This document shows, in pieces, positions 19,471 to 28,836 of a stretch of DNA of 64,000 nt; position 1 is the first letter of the stretch; each line of letters starts with the position of its first letter. Position numbers and translations under genes: made by a program. The notes beneath the pieces are model-generated. The model worked only from the letters and a program-made list of their open reading frames with translations, ran no database searches and was not told the DNA's origin. Source of the DNA: Paraburkholderia tropica (GTDB lineage Bacteria; Pseudomonadota; Gammaproteobacteria; Burkholderiales; Burkholderiaceae); assembly GCF_914484835.1 (NCBI RefSeq), contig NZ_CAJZAR010000049.1:62001-126000 (forward strand), read 5' to 3'.

Positions 19471-20541
19471 TCAGGCGTTCGAGGCGCGCGCGCGGCGGCT
19501 CATGGCGAGACGCTTGAGTTGCAGCGCCGCGAAACCGCGCGCGGCGGGCGACTGGATCACGCAGACGCACAGAACGACGATGGCCTTGACGACGAGCGTC
19601 GCTTCGGGCGGCACGCCGATCGAATAGGTGGTGTAGGTGAGCGTTTGAATGATGAGCGCGCCCAGCACCGTGCCCGCGAGGCTGAAGCGCCCGCCCGAGA
19701 GCGAGGTGCCGCCGAGCGTCACGGCCAGAATCGCGTCGAGTTCGAGCAGCAGGCCCGCGTTGTTGCCGTCGGCGCTGCGCACGTTCGAGCTGATCAGAAT
19801 GCCCGCGATCGAAGCGGTCAAACCGCAAAACGCATACGCGCCGAACACCACCGCTTGCGACGACAAACCGGCGAGCCGCGCGGCCACCGGATTCACGCCG
19901 ATCGAGCGGATAAAGAGCCCGAGCGCCGTGCGGTTGACGATCAGCACGGTCAGCAGCGTCACGGCGATGGCGATCCACACGGCGCAGGGCACCAGCGCGA
20001 AATAGCCGCCGCCCGCGTAGAGATAGCCCTTCGCGCCGATCGGGATGATCTGCCCGCCCGTGAGCAGCTGCGCGACGCCGCGCCCGGCCACCATCAGGAT
20101 CAGCGTGGCGATGATCGGCTGCATGCCGACGAAGGCCACCAGCAGGCCGTTCCACATGCCCGCGGCGAGGCCCACGAGCAGCGCCGCGCCGAAGGCCACG
20201 CCCACGCGCGACGGATCGGCGGCGAGCACCGTGGCGGCCGCCGCGCCCGCGATGGCGACCACCGCGCCCACGGAAATATCGATGCCGCGCGTGGCGATCA
20301 CGAGCGTCATGCCGAGCGAGACCACCACGAGCGGCGCGGCGCGCATGAGGATGTCGATGGGCGCGCCGAACAGATGGCCGCCGAGCAGCGTGATGGAGAG
20401 GAAGTTCCCGCGGTGGGCCACGTCCACGGCGAACAGCGCGATCAGCGTGAGCGCGGGCCAGACGAGCGGATGCTTGAGCAGCAGCGAGAGCCACGCGGGC
20501 AGGGCGCCGCGCTTGGGCGGATCGATGGGCGGCAGAGTCAT
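19471..20541 (-). CDS. ytfT: Sugar ABC transporter permease, YtfT-type
   Basis: 356-residue CUT2 permease with about ten membrane segments. The signature VIATRGIDISVGAVVAIAGA and the C-terminal GGTSLSGGRFSLAGTVLGA block are intact. The ATG overlaps the stop of the upstream ATPase gene in an ATGA arrangement (20538-20541), so translation is coupled. With the YjfF-type protein it should form a heterodimeric channel. Confidence 0.9.
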   Translation of the reverse strand: MTLPPIDPPKRGALPAWLSLLLKHPLVWPALTLIALFAVDVAHRGNFLSITLLGGHLFGAPIDILMRAAPLVVVSLGMTLVIATRGIDISVGAVVAIAGAAAATVLAADPSRVGVAFGAALLVGLAAGMWNGLLVAFVGMQPIIATLILMVAGRGVAQLLTGGQIIPIGAKGYLYAGGGYFALVPCAVWIAIAVTLLTVLIVNRTALGLFIRSIGVNPVAARLAGLSSQAVVFGAYAFCGLTASIAGILISSNVRSADGNNAGLLLELDAILAVTLGGTSLSGGRFSLAGTVLGALIIQTLTYTTYSIGVPPEATLVVKAIVVLCVCVIQSPAARGFAALQLKRLAMSRRARASNA

Positions 20542-22064
20542 CGGCGATCTCCGGCGATGAGGTCGTAGACCTCGTGTTCCGAGCGCTTCGCGCCCGCGAG
20601 TTCCGCCACCTTGCGGCGGTCGCGCAGCACGGCGATGCGGTCGCTCACGCGCACCACCTCGCTGATCTCCGACGAAATGAACAAGATCCCCAGCCCTTTC
20701 GCGCAGAGCGCGCGCACACGGTCCATGATTTCAAACTTCGCGGCCACGTCGATGCCGCGCGTGGGTTCGTCGAGAATCAGCAGGCGCGGCTTGGTCGCGA
20801 GCCAGCGCGCGAGCAGCACCTTCTGCTGATTGCCGCCCGAGAGCAGGCCGATGGGCTGTTCGGCGTCGCGCGCCTTGATGCCCAGTTGCTCGATGTATTC
20901 GTTGGCGATTTCGCGCTGACGCGCGCGGCTGATCATGCGCCACCAGCCGCGCTGCGCCTGGAGCGCGAGCACGATGTTTTCGCGGATCGACAGATCGGCG
21001 ACGATGCCTTCCTTCTTGCGGTCCTCGGGGCAATAGGCCATGCCGTGACGCACCGCGTCGCGCGGCGAGGACAGCTTCACGGTCTTGCCGTCGATGCGCA
21101 CGTCGCCCGCGTCGGCACGGTCGGCGCCGAACAGCAGACGCGCGGTTTCCGTGCGCCCCGACCCGAGCAGCCCGGCGAGACCGAGAATCTGCCCCGGCTG
21201 CACTTCGAGATCGAGCGGATTGAGCACGCCGCGCCGCGCCACGCCTTGCGCGGCGAGATAGGGCGCTTGCGTCTGCGCGGTCTCGGCCTGCGTTTCGGCG
21301 CGCGGCGGTTCGGGATGCACGAGCCGTTCGCCCGCATCCTTCAGGCCCACCATCTTCGCGACGAGCGTCTGCACCGGCAGATCGGCGGCCAGATATTCGC
21401 CCTCGCGCTCGCCGTTGCGCATCACGGTGATGCGGTCCGAGATCGCGTAGGTCTGCTCCAGAAAATGCGTGACGAACAGAATCGCGATACCCGACGCCTT
21501 GAGCTTGCGCAGCACGTCGAACAGGCGCGTGACTTCGCCTTCGTCGAGGCTCGAAGTCGGTTCGTCGAGAATCAGAATGCGCGCGTCGACCGACACCGCG
21601 CGCGCGATCGCCACCATTTGCTGCATCGCGATCGGATAGGTGTCGAGCGACTGCGTGACGTCGAGCGAGAGATTGAGTTCGGCGAGCGCGTCGGCGGCGC
21701 GCCGGTGAATCGTTTTCCAGTCGATCAGGCCGCGCTTGCGCGGCTGACGCCCGGCGAAAATATTCTCGGCGACCGAGAGATTCGGGCAGAGATTGACTTC
21801 CTGATAGAGCGTCTGGATGCCCGCCGCCTCGGCTTCCTGCGGCGTGGCGAAACGCACGGCCTGGCCCGCGAGACGGATCTCGCCGGCTTCGGGTTCGTGC
21901 ACGCCGGTGAGCACGTTGATCAGCGTGGATTTACCCGCGCCGTTCTGGCCCATCAGCGTGTGAATCTCGCCGGGGAACAGACGAAAATCGACCCGGTCGA
22001 GCGCACGCACGCCGGGGAAGGTTCGCGACAAACCGAGGGTTTCGAGTAGGGGCGGGGCGCTCAT
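20538..22064 (-). CDS. ytfR: Sugar ABC transporter double ATPase, YtfR-type
   Basis: 508-residue tandem ABC ATPase. The first domain has Walker A GQNGAGKST and Walker B ILILDEPTSSLD. The second has the CUT2-type degenerate Walker A GLLGSGRTE, signature LSGGNQQKV and Walker [14 protein letters not shown] Gln/Thr/Ala-rich linker (about residues 255-275) separates the domains. It energises the YtfT/YjfF channel. It begins about 240 bp after ytfQ; the gap contains a strong hairpin. Confidence 0.92.
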   Translation of the reverse strand: MSAPPLLETLGLSRTFPGVRALDRVDFRLFPGEIHTLMGQNGAGKSTLINVLTGVHEPEAGEIRLAGQAVRFATPQEAEAAGIQTLYQEVNLCPNLSVAENIFAGRQPRKRGLIDWKTIHRRAADALAELNLSLDVTQSLDTYPIAMQQMVAIARAVSVDARILILDEPTSSLDEGEVTRLFDVLRKLKASGIAILFVTHFLEQTYAISDRITVMRNGEREGEYLAADLPVQTLVAKMVGLKDAGERLVHPEPPRAETQAETAQTQAPYLAAQGVARRGVLNPLDLEVQPGQILGLAGLLGSGRTETARLLFGADRADAGDVRIDGKTVKLSSPRDAVRHGMAYCPEDRKKEGIVADLSIRENIVLALQAQRGWWRMISRARQREIANEYIEQLGIKARDAEQPIGLLSGGNQQKVLLARWLATKPRLLILDEPTRGIDVAAKFEIMDRVRALCAKGLGILFISSEISEVVRVSDRIAVLRDRRKVAELAGAKRSEHEVYDLIAGDRR

Positions 22065-22176
22065 GGGCTCAATCGGAATGATCCGAAGTGCTAATCAAAT
22101 TCGTCGGATGCTGAAAACGGGCGGCGAACCGAATAATGCGTCGAACAATGCGTTAAACAGGCGCCGAAAAAATCCT

Positions 22177-22209
22177 GGCGCGCATCACGCCATGCACGTG
22201 ACGCGCGCC
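22177..22209 (-). other. Intercistronic hairpin between ytfQ and ytfR
   Basis: Arms of 13 bp (GGCGCGCATCACG and CGTGACGCGCGCC) pair with a single mismatch around a 7-nt loop. No U-tract follows in the direction of transcription. In binding-protein-dependent operons such structures commonly protect the upstream transcript and reduce read-through, giving an excess of binding protein over ATPase. Confidence 0.7.
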
Positions 22210-22305
22210 GGGCGCGTAACTTCCGCGCTCAATGATCGCTTGCTACCTGGTACAGCCTGCTGCGCTTCAAACCTGTTTCAAACCTGCTTCAAGGTGTTGG
22301 CGATT

Positions 22306-23274
22306 TCAGTACTTGCGCGAGGGGAGAACCTGCGCGGCGACGTCCATCGGGAACACCGTTTCGTTCGTGACGATGCGCTTGGGCAGCTGCTTGCCCGCCA
22401 CGACATCCTTCACCGCCGTCATCAGTTGCGGCCCGAGCAGCGGGCTGCATTCCACGTCGACGTTCATCTTGCCGGCGATCATCGCCTCGAAGCCGCCCTT
22501 GGTCGCGTCGAACGAGACCACGCTCACGTCCTTGCCCGGCTTCATGCCTGCTTCTTCCATGGCCTGGATTGCGCCGAGCGCCATGTCGTCGTTATGCGCG
22601 TAGACCACGTTGATCTTGTTGCCATACGTCTTGGCGAAGGCTTCCATGACCTGCTTGCCGCCCGCGAGCGTGAAGTCGCCGCTTTGCGACGCAATGATCT
22701 TGAACTTCGGATCGTTCTTGATCACTTCGATCAGACCGGCGTGACGGTCGTTGGCGGGCGCGGAACCCACCGTGCCTTGCAGTTCGACGATATTGATCGG
22801 GCCGGGATTGCTCTTGTAATGATCTTCGAGCCATTTGCCCGCGCGGCGGCCTTCTTCGAGGAAGTCCGAGCCGATCATCGTCACGTAGAGCGACTGGTCT
22901 TTCACGTCGATATTGCGGTCGGTGAGAATGACCGGAATCTTGGCGCGCTTGGCTTCCTGGAGCACCGGCTCCCAGCCCGATTCGACCACCGGCGAGAATG
23001 CGATCACATCGACTTTCTGCGCGATATACGAGCGGATCGCCTTGATCTGGTTTTCCTGCTTTTGCTGGGCGTCGGAGAACTTGAGGTTGATGCCGGCGTC
23101 CTTGGCGGCCGCCTTCACCGACACCGTGTTGGCTGTACGCCAGGCGCTTTCGGCGCCGACCTGCGCGAAACCGAGCGTAATCTGTTTATCTTCGGCGTGG
23201 GCGACGCCCGCAGCCATCGAGAAAGCCGCCGCTGCTGCGACGAGCCCGCTCACCATGCGTGTAGCGAATTTCAT
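22306..23274 (-). CDS. ytfQ: Sugar ABC transporter binding protein, YtfQ-type
   Basis: 322-residue periplasmic binding protein with a clear Sec leader (basic MKFATR, an alanine-rich core, cleavage after AHA near residue 27). The mature sequence follows E. coli YtfQ, the galactofuranose-binding protein, at many points: LGFAQVGAESAWR, DAQQKQENQIKAIRSYIAQ, SGWEPVLQEAK, NIVELQGTVGS and VVYAHNDDMALGAIQAMEEAG. Substrate inference: a furanose sugar such as galactofuranose or arabinofuranose. It is first in its operon and divergent from the second arabonate dehydratase across 253 bp. Confidence 0.9.
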   Translation of the reverse strand: MKFATRMVSGLVAAAAAFSMAAGVAHAEDKQITLGFAQVGAESAWRTANTVSVKAAAKDAGINLKFSDAQQKQENQIKAIRSYIAQKVDVIAFSPVVESGWEPVLQEAKRAKIPVILTDRNIDVKDQSLYVTMIGSDFLEEGRRAGKWLEDHYKSNPGPINIVELQGTVGSAPANDRHAGLIEVIKNDPKFKIIASQSGDFTLAGGKQVMEAFAKTYGNKINVVYAHNDDMALGAIQAMEEAGMKPGKDVSVVSFDATKGGFEAMIAGKMNVDVECSPLLGPQLMTAVKDVVAGKQLPKRIVTNETVFPMDVAAQVLPSRKY

Positions 23275-23416
23275 GCGTGTCTCCGATGTGTAGCTCTGTA
23301 GTTTTTTAATTCATGGCGCTACACCCGCGTCCATCACGGCCGGACAGTGTCACGAGTATGTTCGCGCCATCCCACGCCGCCGGTTGGAGACCGGCAGCCG
23401 TTCGCCTGCAATTTGA

Positions 23417-23429
23417 ATAGCCAAACTAT
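23417..23429. promoter_or_regulatory. Predicted regulator site 1 between ytfQ and dehydratase 2
   Basis: ATAGCCAAACTAT: inverted ATAG/CTAT half-sites with a 5-bp centre. It has the same layout as the site at 23483 and resembles the one at 18175, with one deviation from the FadR-type core. Confidence 0.5.
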
Positions 23430-23482
23430 ATGCGACGCCATTTGCGGTTTTTATTAGCGTTTTCCCGATCCTCTCGAGTTAT

Positions 23483-23495
23483 ATAGTCATGCTAT
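23483..23495. promoter_or_regulatory. Predicted regulator site 2 upstream of dehydratase 2
   Basis: ATAGTCATGCTAT, about 33 bp before the dehydratase start and in an AT-rich stretch that should contain its promoter. Half-sites and spacing match site 1. Occupancy here would block transcription of the second dehydratase. Confidence 0.55.
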
Positions 23496-23527
23496 TTATG
23501 GGACTTTCTCACTAAGTGGGTCACGCC

Positions 23528-25270
23528 ATGAACACTCGCAAGACGCGCCTGCGCTCGGCCGCGTGGTTCGGCACCACGGACAAGAACGGCTTCATGTATC
23601 GAAGCTGGATGAAGAACCAAGGAATACCGGATCACGAGTTCGCGGGCAAGCCGATTATCGGCATTTGCAATACGTGGTCGGAGCTTACGCCCTGTAATGC
23701 GCATTTTCGAAAACTCGCGGAACACGTGAAGCGCGGCGTGTATGAAGCGGGCGGATTTCCCGTTGAATTTCCCGTGTTTTCCAATGGCGAATCGAATTTG
23801 CGGCCCACGGCGATGTTCACCCGCAATCTCGCGTCGATGGATGTCGAAGAAGCGATACGCGGCAATCCCGTCGATGCGGTCGTGCTGCTGGTGGGCTGCG
23901 ATAAAACCACGCCCGCGCTGCTGATGGGCGCGGCGAGTTGCGATGTGCCCGCCATCGTCGTGACGGGCGGGCCGATGCTCAACGGCAAGCATCAAGGGCG
24001 CGACATCGGCTCGGGCACGGTGGTGTGGCAATTGAGCGAGCAGGTGAAGGCGGGCAAGATTTCGCTACACGATTTCATGTCGGCGGAAGCGGGCATGTCG
24101 CGGTCGGCGGGCACCTGCAACACGATGGGCACCGCGTCGACGATGGCCTGCATGGCCGAAGCGCTCGGCGTGTCGCTGCCGCATAACGCGGCGATTCCGG
24201 CCGTGGACGCGCGGCGCTACGTGCTCGCACAGATGTCAGGAATCCGAATCGTCGAAATGGTGTTCGAGGATTTGCGGCTCTCGAAGCTGCTCACGCGCGC
24301 GGCGTTCGAGAATGCGATTCGCACCAACGCGGCGATTGGCGGCTCGACCAATGCGGCGATTCATTTGAAAGCGATCGCTGGGCGCATCGGCGTGCCGCTC
24401 GAACTCGACGACTGGACCCGCATCGGGCGCGGCACGCCGACCATCGTCGATCTGCAGCCGTCGGGCCGCTTCCTGATGGAAGAGTTTTATTACGCGGGCG
24501 GCTTGCCCGCGGTGCTGAGGCGTCTGGGCGAAGCGAAACTGCTGCCGCATCCCGACGCGCTCACGGCCAACGGCAAGACGCTGTGGGAGAACGTGCGCGA
24601 CGCGCCCAATTTCAACGACGAAGTGATCCGCCCGATCGGCGAACCGCTCGTGCACGACGGCGGCCTGTGCGTGCTGCGCGGCAATCTCGCGCCGAACGGC
24701 GCGGTGCTCAAGCCATCGGCCGCGACGGCGAAGCTGCTCAAACATCGTGGCCGCGCGGTGGTGTTCGAGAATTTCGACGACTACAAGGCGCGCATCGCCG
24801 ATCCCGATCTCGACGTGACCGCCGACTCGGTGCTCGTGATGAAGAACTGCGGGCCGAAGGGGTATCCGGGCATGGCCGAAGTCGGCAACATGGGCTTGCC
24901 GCCTAAGCTGCTCGCGCAGGGCGTGACCGACATGGTGCGTGTTTCGGACGCGCGCATGAGCGGCACGGCTTACGGCACGGTGGTGCTGCACGTCGCGCCG
25001 GAAGCGCGCGCGGGCGGCCCGCTGGCGATCGTGCAGAACGGCGACTGGATCGAACTCGATTGCGAGCACGGCACGCTGCGCATCGATATTACGGATGCCG
25101 AAATAAACGCGCGGCTCGAAGCGTGGCGCGCGGCGCAACAGCCCTTGCCCGCCGATGGCAGCGGTTATCGCAAGCTCTATGTCGAGCACGTGCTGCAAGC
25201 CGACGAAGGCTGCGATTTCGACTTTCTGGTGGGTTGCCGGGGCGCGGACGTGCCCCGGCATTCGCATTGA
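23528..25270 (+). CDS. IlvD/Edd-family sugar-acid dehydratase (arabonate dehydratase-like), copy 2
   Basis: 580-residue paralogue of the enzyme at 3445, clearly alignable along its whole length with only scattered changes. All cluster cysteines ([23 protein letters not shown]) and the [15 protein letters not shown] catalytic segment are present. A notable difference is LLVGCDK in place of LLCGCDK. The ATG at 23528 is preferred; a GTG four codons upstream is possible. It stands alone, divergent from the ytfQ-type importer, so it may serve another aldonate such as galactonate or fuconate, or be expressed under different conditions. Confidence 0.88.
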   Translation: MNTRKTRLRSAAWFGTTDKNGFMYRSWMKNQGIPDHEFAGKPIIGICNTWSELTPCNAHFRKLAEHVKRGVYEAGGFPVEFPVFSNGESNLRPTAMFTRNLASMDVEEAIRGNPVDAVVLLVGCDKTTPALLMGAASCDVPAIVVTGGPMLNGKHQGRDIGSGTVVWQLSEQVKAGKISLHDFMSAEAGMSRSAGTCNTMGTASTMACMAEALGVSLPHNAAIPAVDARRYVLAQMSGIRIVEMVFEDLRLSKLLTRAAFENAIRTNAAIGGSTNAAIHLKAIAGRIGVPLELDDWTRIGRGTPTIVDLQPSGRFLMEEFYYAGGLPAVLRRLGEAKLLPHPDALTANGKTLWENVRDAPNFNDEVIRPIGEPLVHDGGLCVLRGNLAPNGAVLKPSAATAKLLKHRGRAVVFENFDDYKARIADPDLDVTADSVLVMKNCGPKGYPGMAEVGNMGLPPKLLAQGVTDMVRVSDARMSGTAYGTVVLHVAPEARAGGPLAIVQNGDWIELDCEHGTLRIDITDAEINARLEAWRAAQQPLPADGSGYRKLYVEHVLQADEGCDFDFLVGCRGADVPRHSH

Positions 25271-25311
25271 GCGCGTTTTGAATGCGCATTGAGCGCGCAT
25301 TGAGTGAGACG

Positions 25312-25338
25312 GCGCGCGGCGCATGACGCGCCGCGCGC
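25312..25338. terminator. Hairpin between convergent dehydratase 2 and fabV
   Basis: A perfect 11-bp stem (GCGCGCGGCGC / GCGCCGCGCGC) with an ATGAC loop lies in the 89-bp convergent gap. It has no U-tract. The position suggests a bidirectional terminator or transcript-end stabiliser. Confidence 0.6.
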
Positions 25339-25359
25339 AGCAAGCTTCAATCCGGCGGA

Positions 25360-26559
25360 TTAAAGCTGCTGGATGCCCGGAATCGCGACGTCGGGGTTGA
25401 CGTCGGCGGCGTAATCCACGCCTTCGATACCGAAGCCGAACAGACGCAGGAACTCGGCCTTGTAGCCGGCGAAATCGGTGATCTCGTAGAGATTTTCCGC
25501 GCTCACCTGGTCCCAGGCGGCCTTCACCTGCGCCTGGATTTCGGGCGCGAGTTCCTTGTAGTCGGCGCGCAGACGGCCTTCGTCGTCGAGCACGGGCGCG
25601 GCGTTGTAGAGCGAGTCCTTGTACAGACCGTAGACCTGCTCGATGCAGCCTTCGTGCGAGCCGTTTGCCTTCATCGCGCGGAACAGCAGCGAGAGATAGA
25701 GCGGCATGATGGGAATCGCCGAGCTGGCCTGCGTGACCACGGCCTTGAGCACGCTCACGCGCGCGTCGCCGCCGCCATGCGCCGCGAGCTTCTCGCGCAT
25801 GCCCAGCACCTTCTGGTCGAGATCCTTCTTGGCCGCGCCGATCGAACCGTTCCAGTAGATGTCGTGCGTGATTTCCGCGCCGAGGTACGTGAACGCCGTG
25901 GTCTTCGCGCCCGGGGCGAGCACGCCCGCGTCGAGCAGCGCGTCGATCCACATCTGCCAGTCCTCGCCGCCCATCACGGCCACGGTGCCGTCGATTTCCG
26001 CCTGCGTGGCGGCTTCGAGCACGGTTTCCTTGACGACTTCCTTGTCGGTGTCGATGCCGCGCATCTGCAGCGTCTTGCCGACCGGCTTGAGCGTCGAAGC
26101 GTGCACCGCGCCCGTGACCGGGTGCGTGCGGCGCGGCGCAGCGAGGCTGTAGACGACGAGATCGACCTGGCCGAGATCGCGCTTGATCGTTTCGATCGTG
26201 ACGTCCTTCACGGCGGTGGAAAACGCGTCGCCGTTGATCGACGTGGCATACAGGCCCTGTTGCGCGGCGGCCTGCTCGAAGGCGGCGGTGTTGTACCAGC
26301 CGGCCGTGGCGGGGCGCGTTTCGCTGCCGGCGCGCTCGAAGCAGACGCCGAGCGTGGCCGCGCCGCTGCCGAACGCCGCCGAGATGCGCGCGGCGAGGCC
26401 GTAGCCCGTCGACGCGCCGATCACGAGCACGCGCTTCGGGCCGTTGGCGATGGCGCCGTTCGCTTTGACATATTCGATTTGCTGGGCCACGTTGGCTGCG
26501 CAACCGGCGGGATGTGCCGTCACGCAAATAAAGCCGCGAACGCGCGGTTCGATAATCAT
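25360..26559 (-). CDS. fabV: Enoyl-ACP/trans-2-enoyl-CoA reductase FabV
   Basis: 399-residue NADH-dependent enoyl reductase of fatty acid synthesis. The Rossmann motif is [16 protein letters not shown] (about residues 44-59). The FabV-type catalytic signature Tyr-x8-Lys is Y235 and K244 ([12 protein letters not shown]), and the N terminus [20 protein letters not shown] is characteristic. FabV enzymes are naturally insensitive to triclosan, unlike FabI. The start has GGAGAAG about 7 nt upstream. It is monocistronic, convergent with dehydratase 2, and unrelated to the sugar genes. Confidence 0.96.
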   Translation of the reverse strand: MIIEPRVRGFICVTAHPAGCAANVAQQIEYVKANGAIANGPKRVLVIGASTGYGLAARISAAFGSGAATLGVCFERAGSETRPATAGWYNTAAFEQAAAQQGLYATSINGDAFSTAVKDVTIETIKRDLGQVDLVVYSLAAPRRTHPVTGAVHASTLKPVGKTLQMRGIDTDKEVVKETVLEAATQAEIDGTVAVMGGEDWQMWIDALLDAGVLAPGAKTTAFTYLGAEITHDIYWNGSIGAAKKDLDQKVLGMREKLAAHGGGDARVSVLKAVVTQASSAIPIMPLYLSLLFRAMKANGSHEGCIEQVYGLYKDSLYNAAPVLDDEGRLRADYKELAPEIQAQVKAAWDQVSAENLYEITDFAGYKAEFLRLFGFGIEGVDYAADVNPDVAIPGIQQL

Positions 26560-26792
26560 CAGACTTCTCCGTCTATCTCAGGTACTTGCAGGGACGGGGC
26601 GCATTGTACGCGAGCCAGCGCCGCGCGGCGCGCGCGAGGGGTGTTTTGAGGCGCGCCGGGGCTTTCCGGCGCTTTCGCGGGCTTTCCGGTGCTTGCGCGC
26701 CGAGGCCGCGCGAAAGCGTGTCGGGGCGGGCAAAAGCGTGCCATAGCGCGTGCCGGAACCGGTTGAAACATGCCGGAAAGCGGTCTCGCGCG

Positions 26793-27824
26793 TCAGTGCC
26801 CCGCCGCCAGCGCCGCAACCGGCGCGCCCAGACAGCCCAGACCGGCCAGCGACGCCTCCACGGCCGCGTCCAGCGGCGTGTGCGGCTCGCGGCCGAGCGT
26901 GCGCACGAGGCGCGCGTTGTCGAGTTCGAGCGCCTCGCGCCAGAGATAGCGCATTTCCAGCAGCTCGCGCAGCGTCGTCGAAAACAGCGCGCCGACCCCG
27001 ACCAGCGGCCACGCGAACGGCTTGCGGCGCGCCGCGAGGCCGTGCCGCTGCGCGACGCGGCAGAGCGCGGCGGCCATCTGCGTGCCGTCGGCGTCCCAGT
27101 GGCCTTTCATATGAAAGCGGGCGAACGGCGCGAGTTCGGCGCGTTTTTCGATCAGTTCGATCATCGCGCGCGCCACGTCGGGCACGTAAGCCCACGTGTG
27201 GCCGACGCCCGGCCGCCCCGGCTCGCGCACCGTGCTCACGGGCCGTCCGGGCTGCACGAAGCCCTGCGCGAGCCAGCTATTGCCGACGCGCGGACCGAAA
27301 AAATCGCCCGCTCGCACGATGATCGCGCGCGCGCCGTGCGCCGTGGCGGCCTCGATGCGCCGCTCCAACTCCACGCGGATCGCGCCCTTGCGGGTGCGCG
27401 GCTGCTGCGGCGCGTCCTCGCCGACGAGCGGCAGCGTCTCGGGCCCGAAGTTGTAGACCGTGCCGGGCAGCACGACCGTGGCGCGCCCGGCCTGGGCGGC
27501 GGCGAGCGTGTTGTCGATCATCGGCAGCACGACTTCGGCCCAGCGCTTGTAGCCGGGCGGATTCACCGCGTGGACGATCACCGCGCAGCCGCGCGCCGCG
27601 CGCAGGACGGCCTCGCGGTCGAGCGCGTCGCCTTGCAGCCATTCGATGCCGCCCTCGTGGCGGGTGCCGTTCTTGGCGTGCGTACTGCTCTTGCCGCCAA
27701 GGCTGCGCTTGAGCGCGCGCACGCGCCAGCCCGCGTCGCGCAGCTGCCGCGTGACCTCGCCGCCGATGCCGCCGCTCGCGCCGAGCACCAGCGCGGTGCG
27801 TGTCGTGTCAGGAATTGCCGCCAT
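26793..27824 (-). CDS. NAD-dependent epimerase/dehydratase-family protein
   Basis: 343-residue extended-SDR-like protein. The N-terminal Rossmann motif is TALVLGASGGIGGEVTRQL, and a later VVLPGTVYNFGP corresponds to the substrate/active-site region, although a clear YxxxK pair is not obvious. The ATG at 27824 has GGAGAACGGCA upstream, favouring it over further upstream codons. It is divergent from a LysR gene with 95 bp between, so that regulator probably controls it. The substrate is unknown; related proteins act on nucleotide sugars or on quinones and flavonoid-like compounds. Confidence 0.82.
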   Translation of the reverse strand: MAAIPDTTRTALVLGASGGIGGEVTRQLRDAGWRVRALKRSLGGKSSTHAKNGTRHEGGIEWLQGDALDREAVLRAARGCAVIVHAVNPPGYKRWAEVVLPMIDNTLAAAQAGRATVVLPGTVYNFGPETLPLVGEDAPQQPRTRKGAIRVELERRIEAATAHGARAIIVRAGDFFGPRVGNSWLAQGFVQPGRPVSTVREPGRPGVGHTWAYVPDVARAMIELIEKRAELAPFARFHMKGHWDADGTQMAAALCRVAQRHGLAARRKPFAWPLVGVGALFSTTLRELLEMRYLWREALELDNARLVRTLGREPHTPLDAAVEASLAGLGCLGAPVAALAAGH

Positions 27825-27919
27825 TGCCGTTCTCCGTTGGGGATGCGATGGCTGCATTCTGCGCGGATCGGTGCACATTAAAAATTGCCGAAAACAGTCG
27901 ATCGGCTATACATTTCTGT

Positions 27920-28819
27920 ATGGCCTCGAATCTGAACTGGGAACTCTACCGGACCTTTCTCGCGGTGCTCACCGAGGGCTCGCTCTCGGGCGCGGCGCGC
28001 GCGCTCGGCATCACGCAGCCCACGGCGGGACGGCACGTGGCCGCGCTCGAAGAAGCGTTCGGCCAGCCGCTGTTCACGCGCTCGCCCGCGGGCTTTTTGC
28101 CGACCGAAGCGGCGCGCGCGTTGCGCGGCCACGCCGAAGCGATGCGCTCCACGGCGGCCGCGCTCGAACGCGCGGCGGCCGGGCAGGGCGACGGCATGCG
28201 CGGCGTGGTGCGCGTCTCGGCGAGTGAAGTGGTGAGCGTCGAGGTGCTGCCGCCCGTGCTCGCGCAATTGCGGCGCGCGCATCCCGAGCTGGTGGTGGAA
28301 CTGGTCGCGACCAACCGCGTGCAGGACCTGTTGCAACGCGAAGCCGATATCGCCGTGCGCATGACGCAGCCGCAGCAGGAGATGCTGATCGCGCGGCGTA
28401 TCGGCGAAACGGAAGTGGGGCTGCACGCGCGCGCCGATTATCTCGACGCCAACGGCACGCCGCGCACGCTCGCCGATCTCCCGCAGTTCGCGCTGATCGG
28501 CTATGACACGGTCACGCCCTTCGTGCGCGAGGCCACGCGCAAATGGCCGTTCTGGAAGCGCGAGGCGTTCGCGCTGCGCAGCGACAGCGACGTGGCGCAG
28601 TTCGCGATGATCCGCGCCGGTTGCGGCATCGGCGCGTGCCAGGTCGGTCTCGCGCGGCGCGACGCCTCGCTCGTGCGCGTGCTGCCGCGCGCGTTCGCGC
28701 TGCGCCTGCCCGTCTGGATCACGATGCACGAGGACTTGCGCGGCAATCGACGCTGCAAGGCAGTGTTCGCCGCACTCGCGAGCGGGCTGGAGGCGTATCT
28801 CGCGAGCGCGCGTGCGTGA
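27920..28819 (+). CDS. LysR-family transcriptional regulator
   Basis: 299-residue regulator. The HTH (about residues 5-62) includes NWELYRTFLAVLTEGSLSGA and LGITQPTAGRHVAALEEAFG; the rest is the LysR substrate-binding domain. The ATG at 27920 gives the standard start for the family. It is divergent from the epimerase-like oxidoreductase, which is its probable target. The effector is unknown. Confidence 0.88.
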   Translation: MASNLNWELYRTFLAVLTEGSLSGAARALGITQPTAGRHVAALEEAFGQPLFTRSPAGFLPTEAARALRGHAEAMRSTAAALERAAAGQGDGMRGVVRVSASEVVSVEVLPPVLAQLRRAHPELVVELVATNRVQDLLQREADIAVRMTQPQQEMLIARRIGETEVGLHARADYLDANGTPRTLADLPQFALIGYDTVTPFVREATRKWPFWKREAFALRSDSDVAQFAMIRAGCGIGACQVGLARRDASLVRVLPRAFALRLPVWITMHEDLRGNRRCKAVFAALASGLEAYLASARA

Positions 28820-28836
28820 AGGGATTTACGCGGGAC

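Noticed and set aside
24236-26527. Long minus-strand open frame spanning dehydratase 2 and part of fabV
   Set aside because: Low-complexity Arg/Gly-rich product, no start signal, covers two strong genes in other frames.
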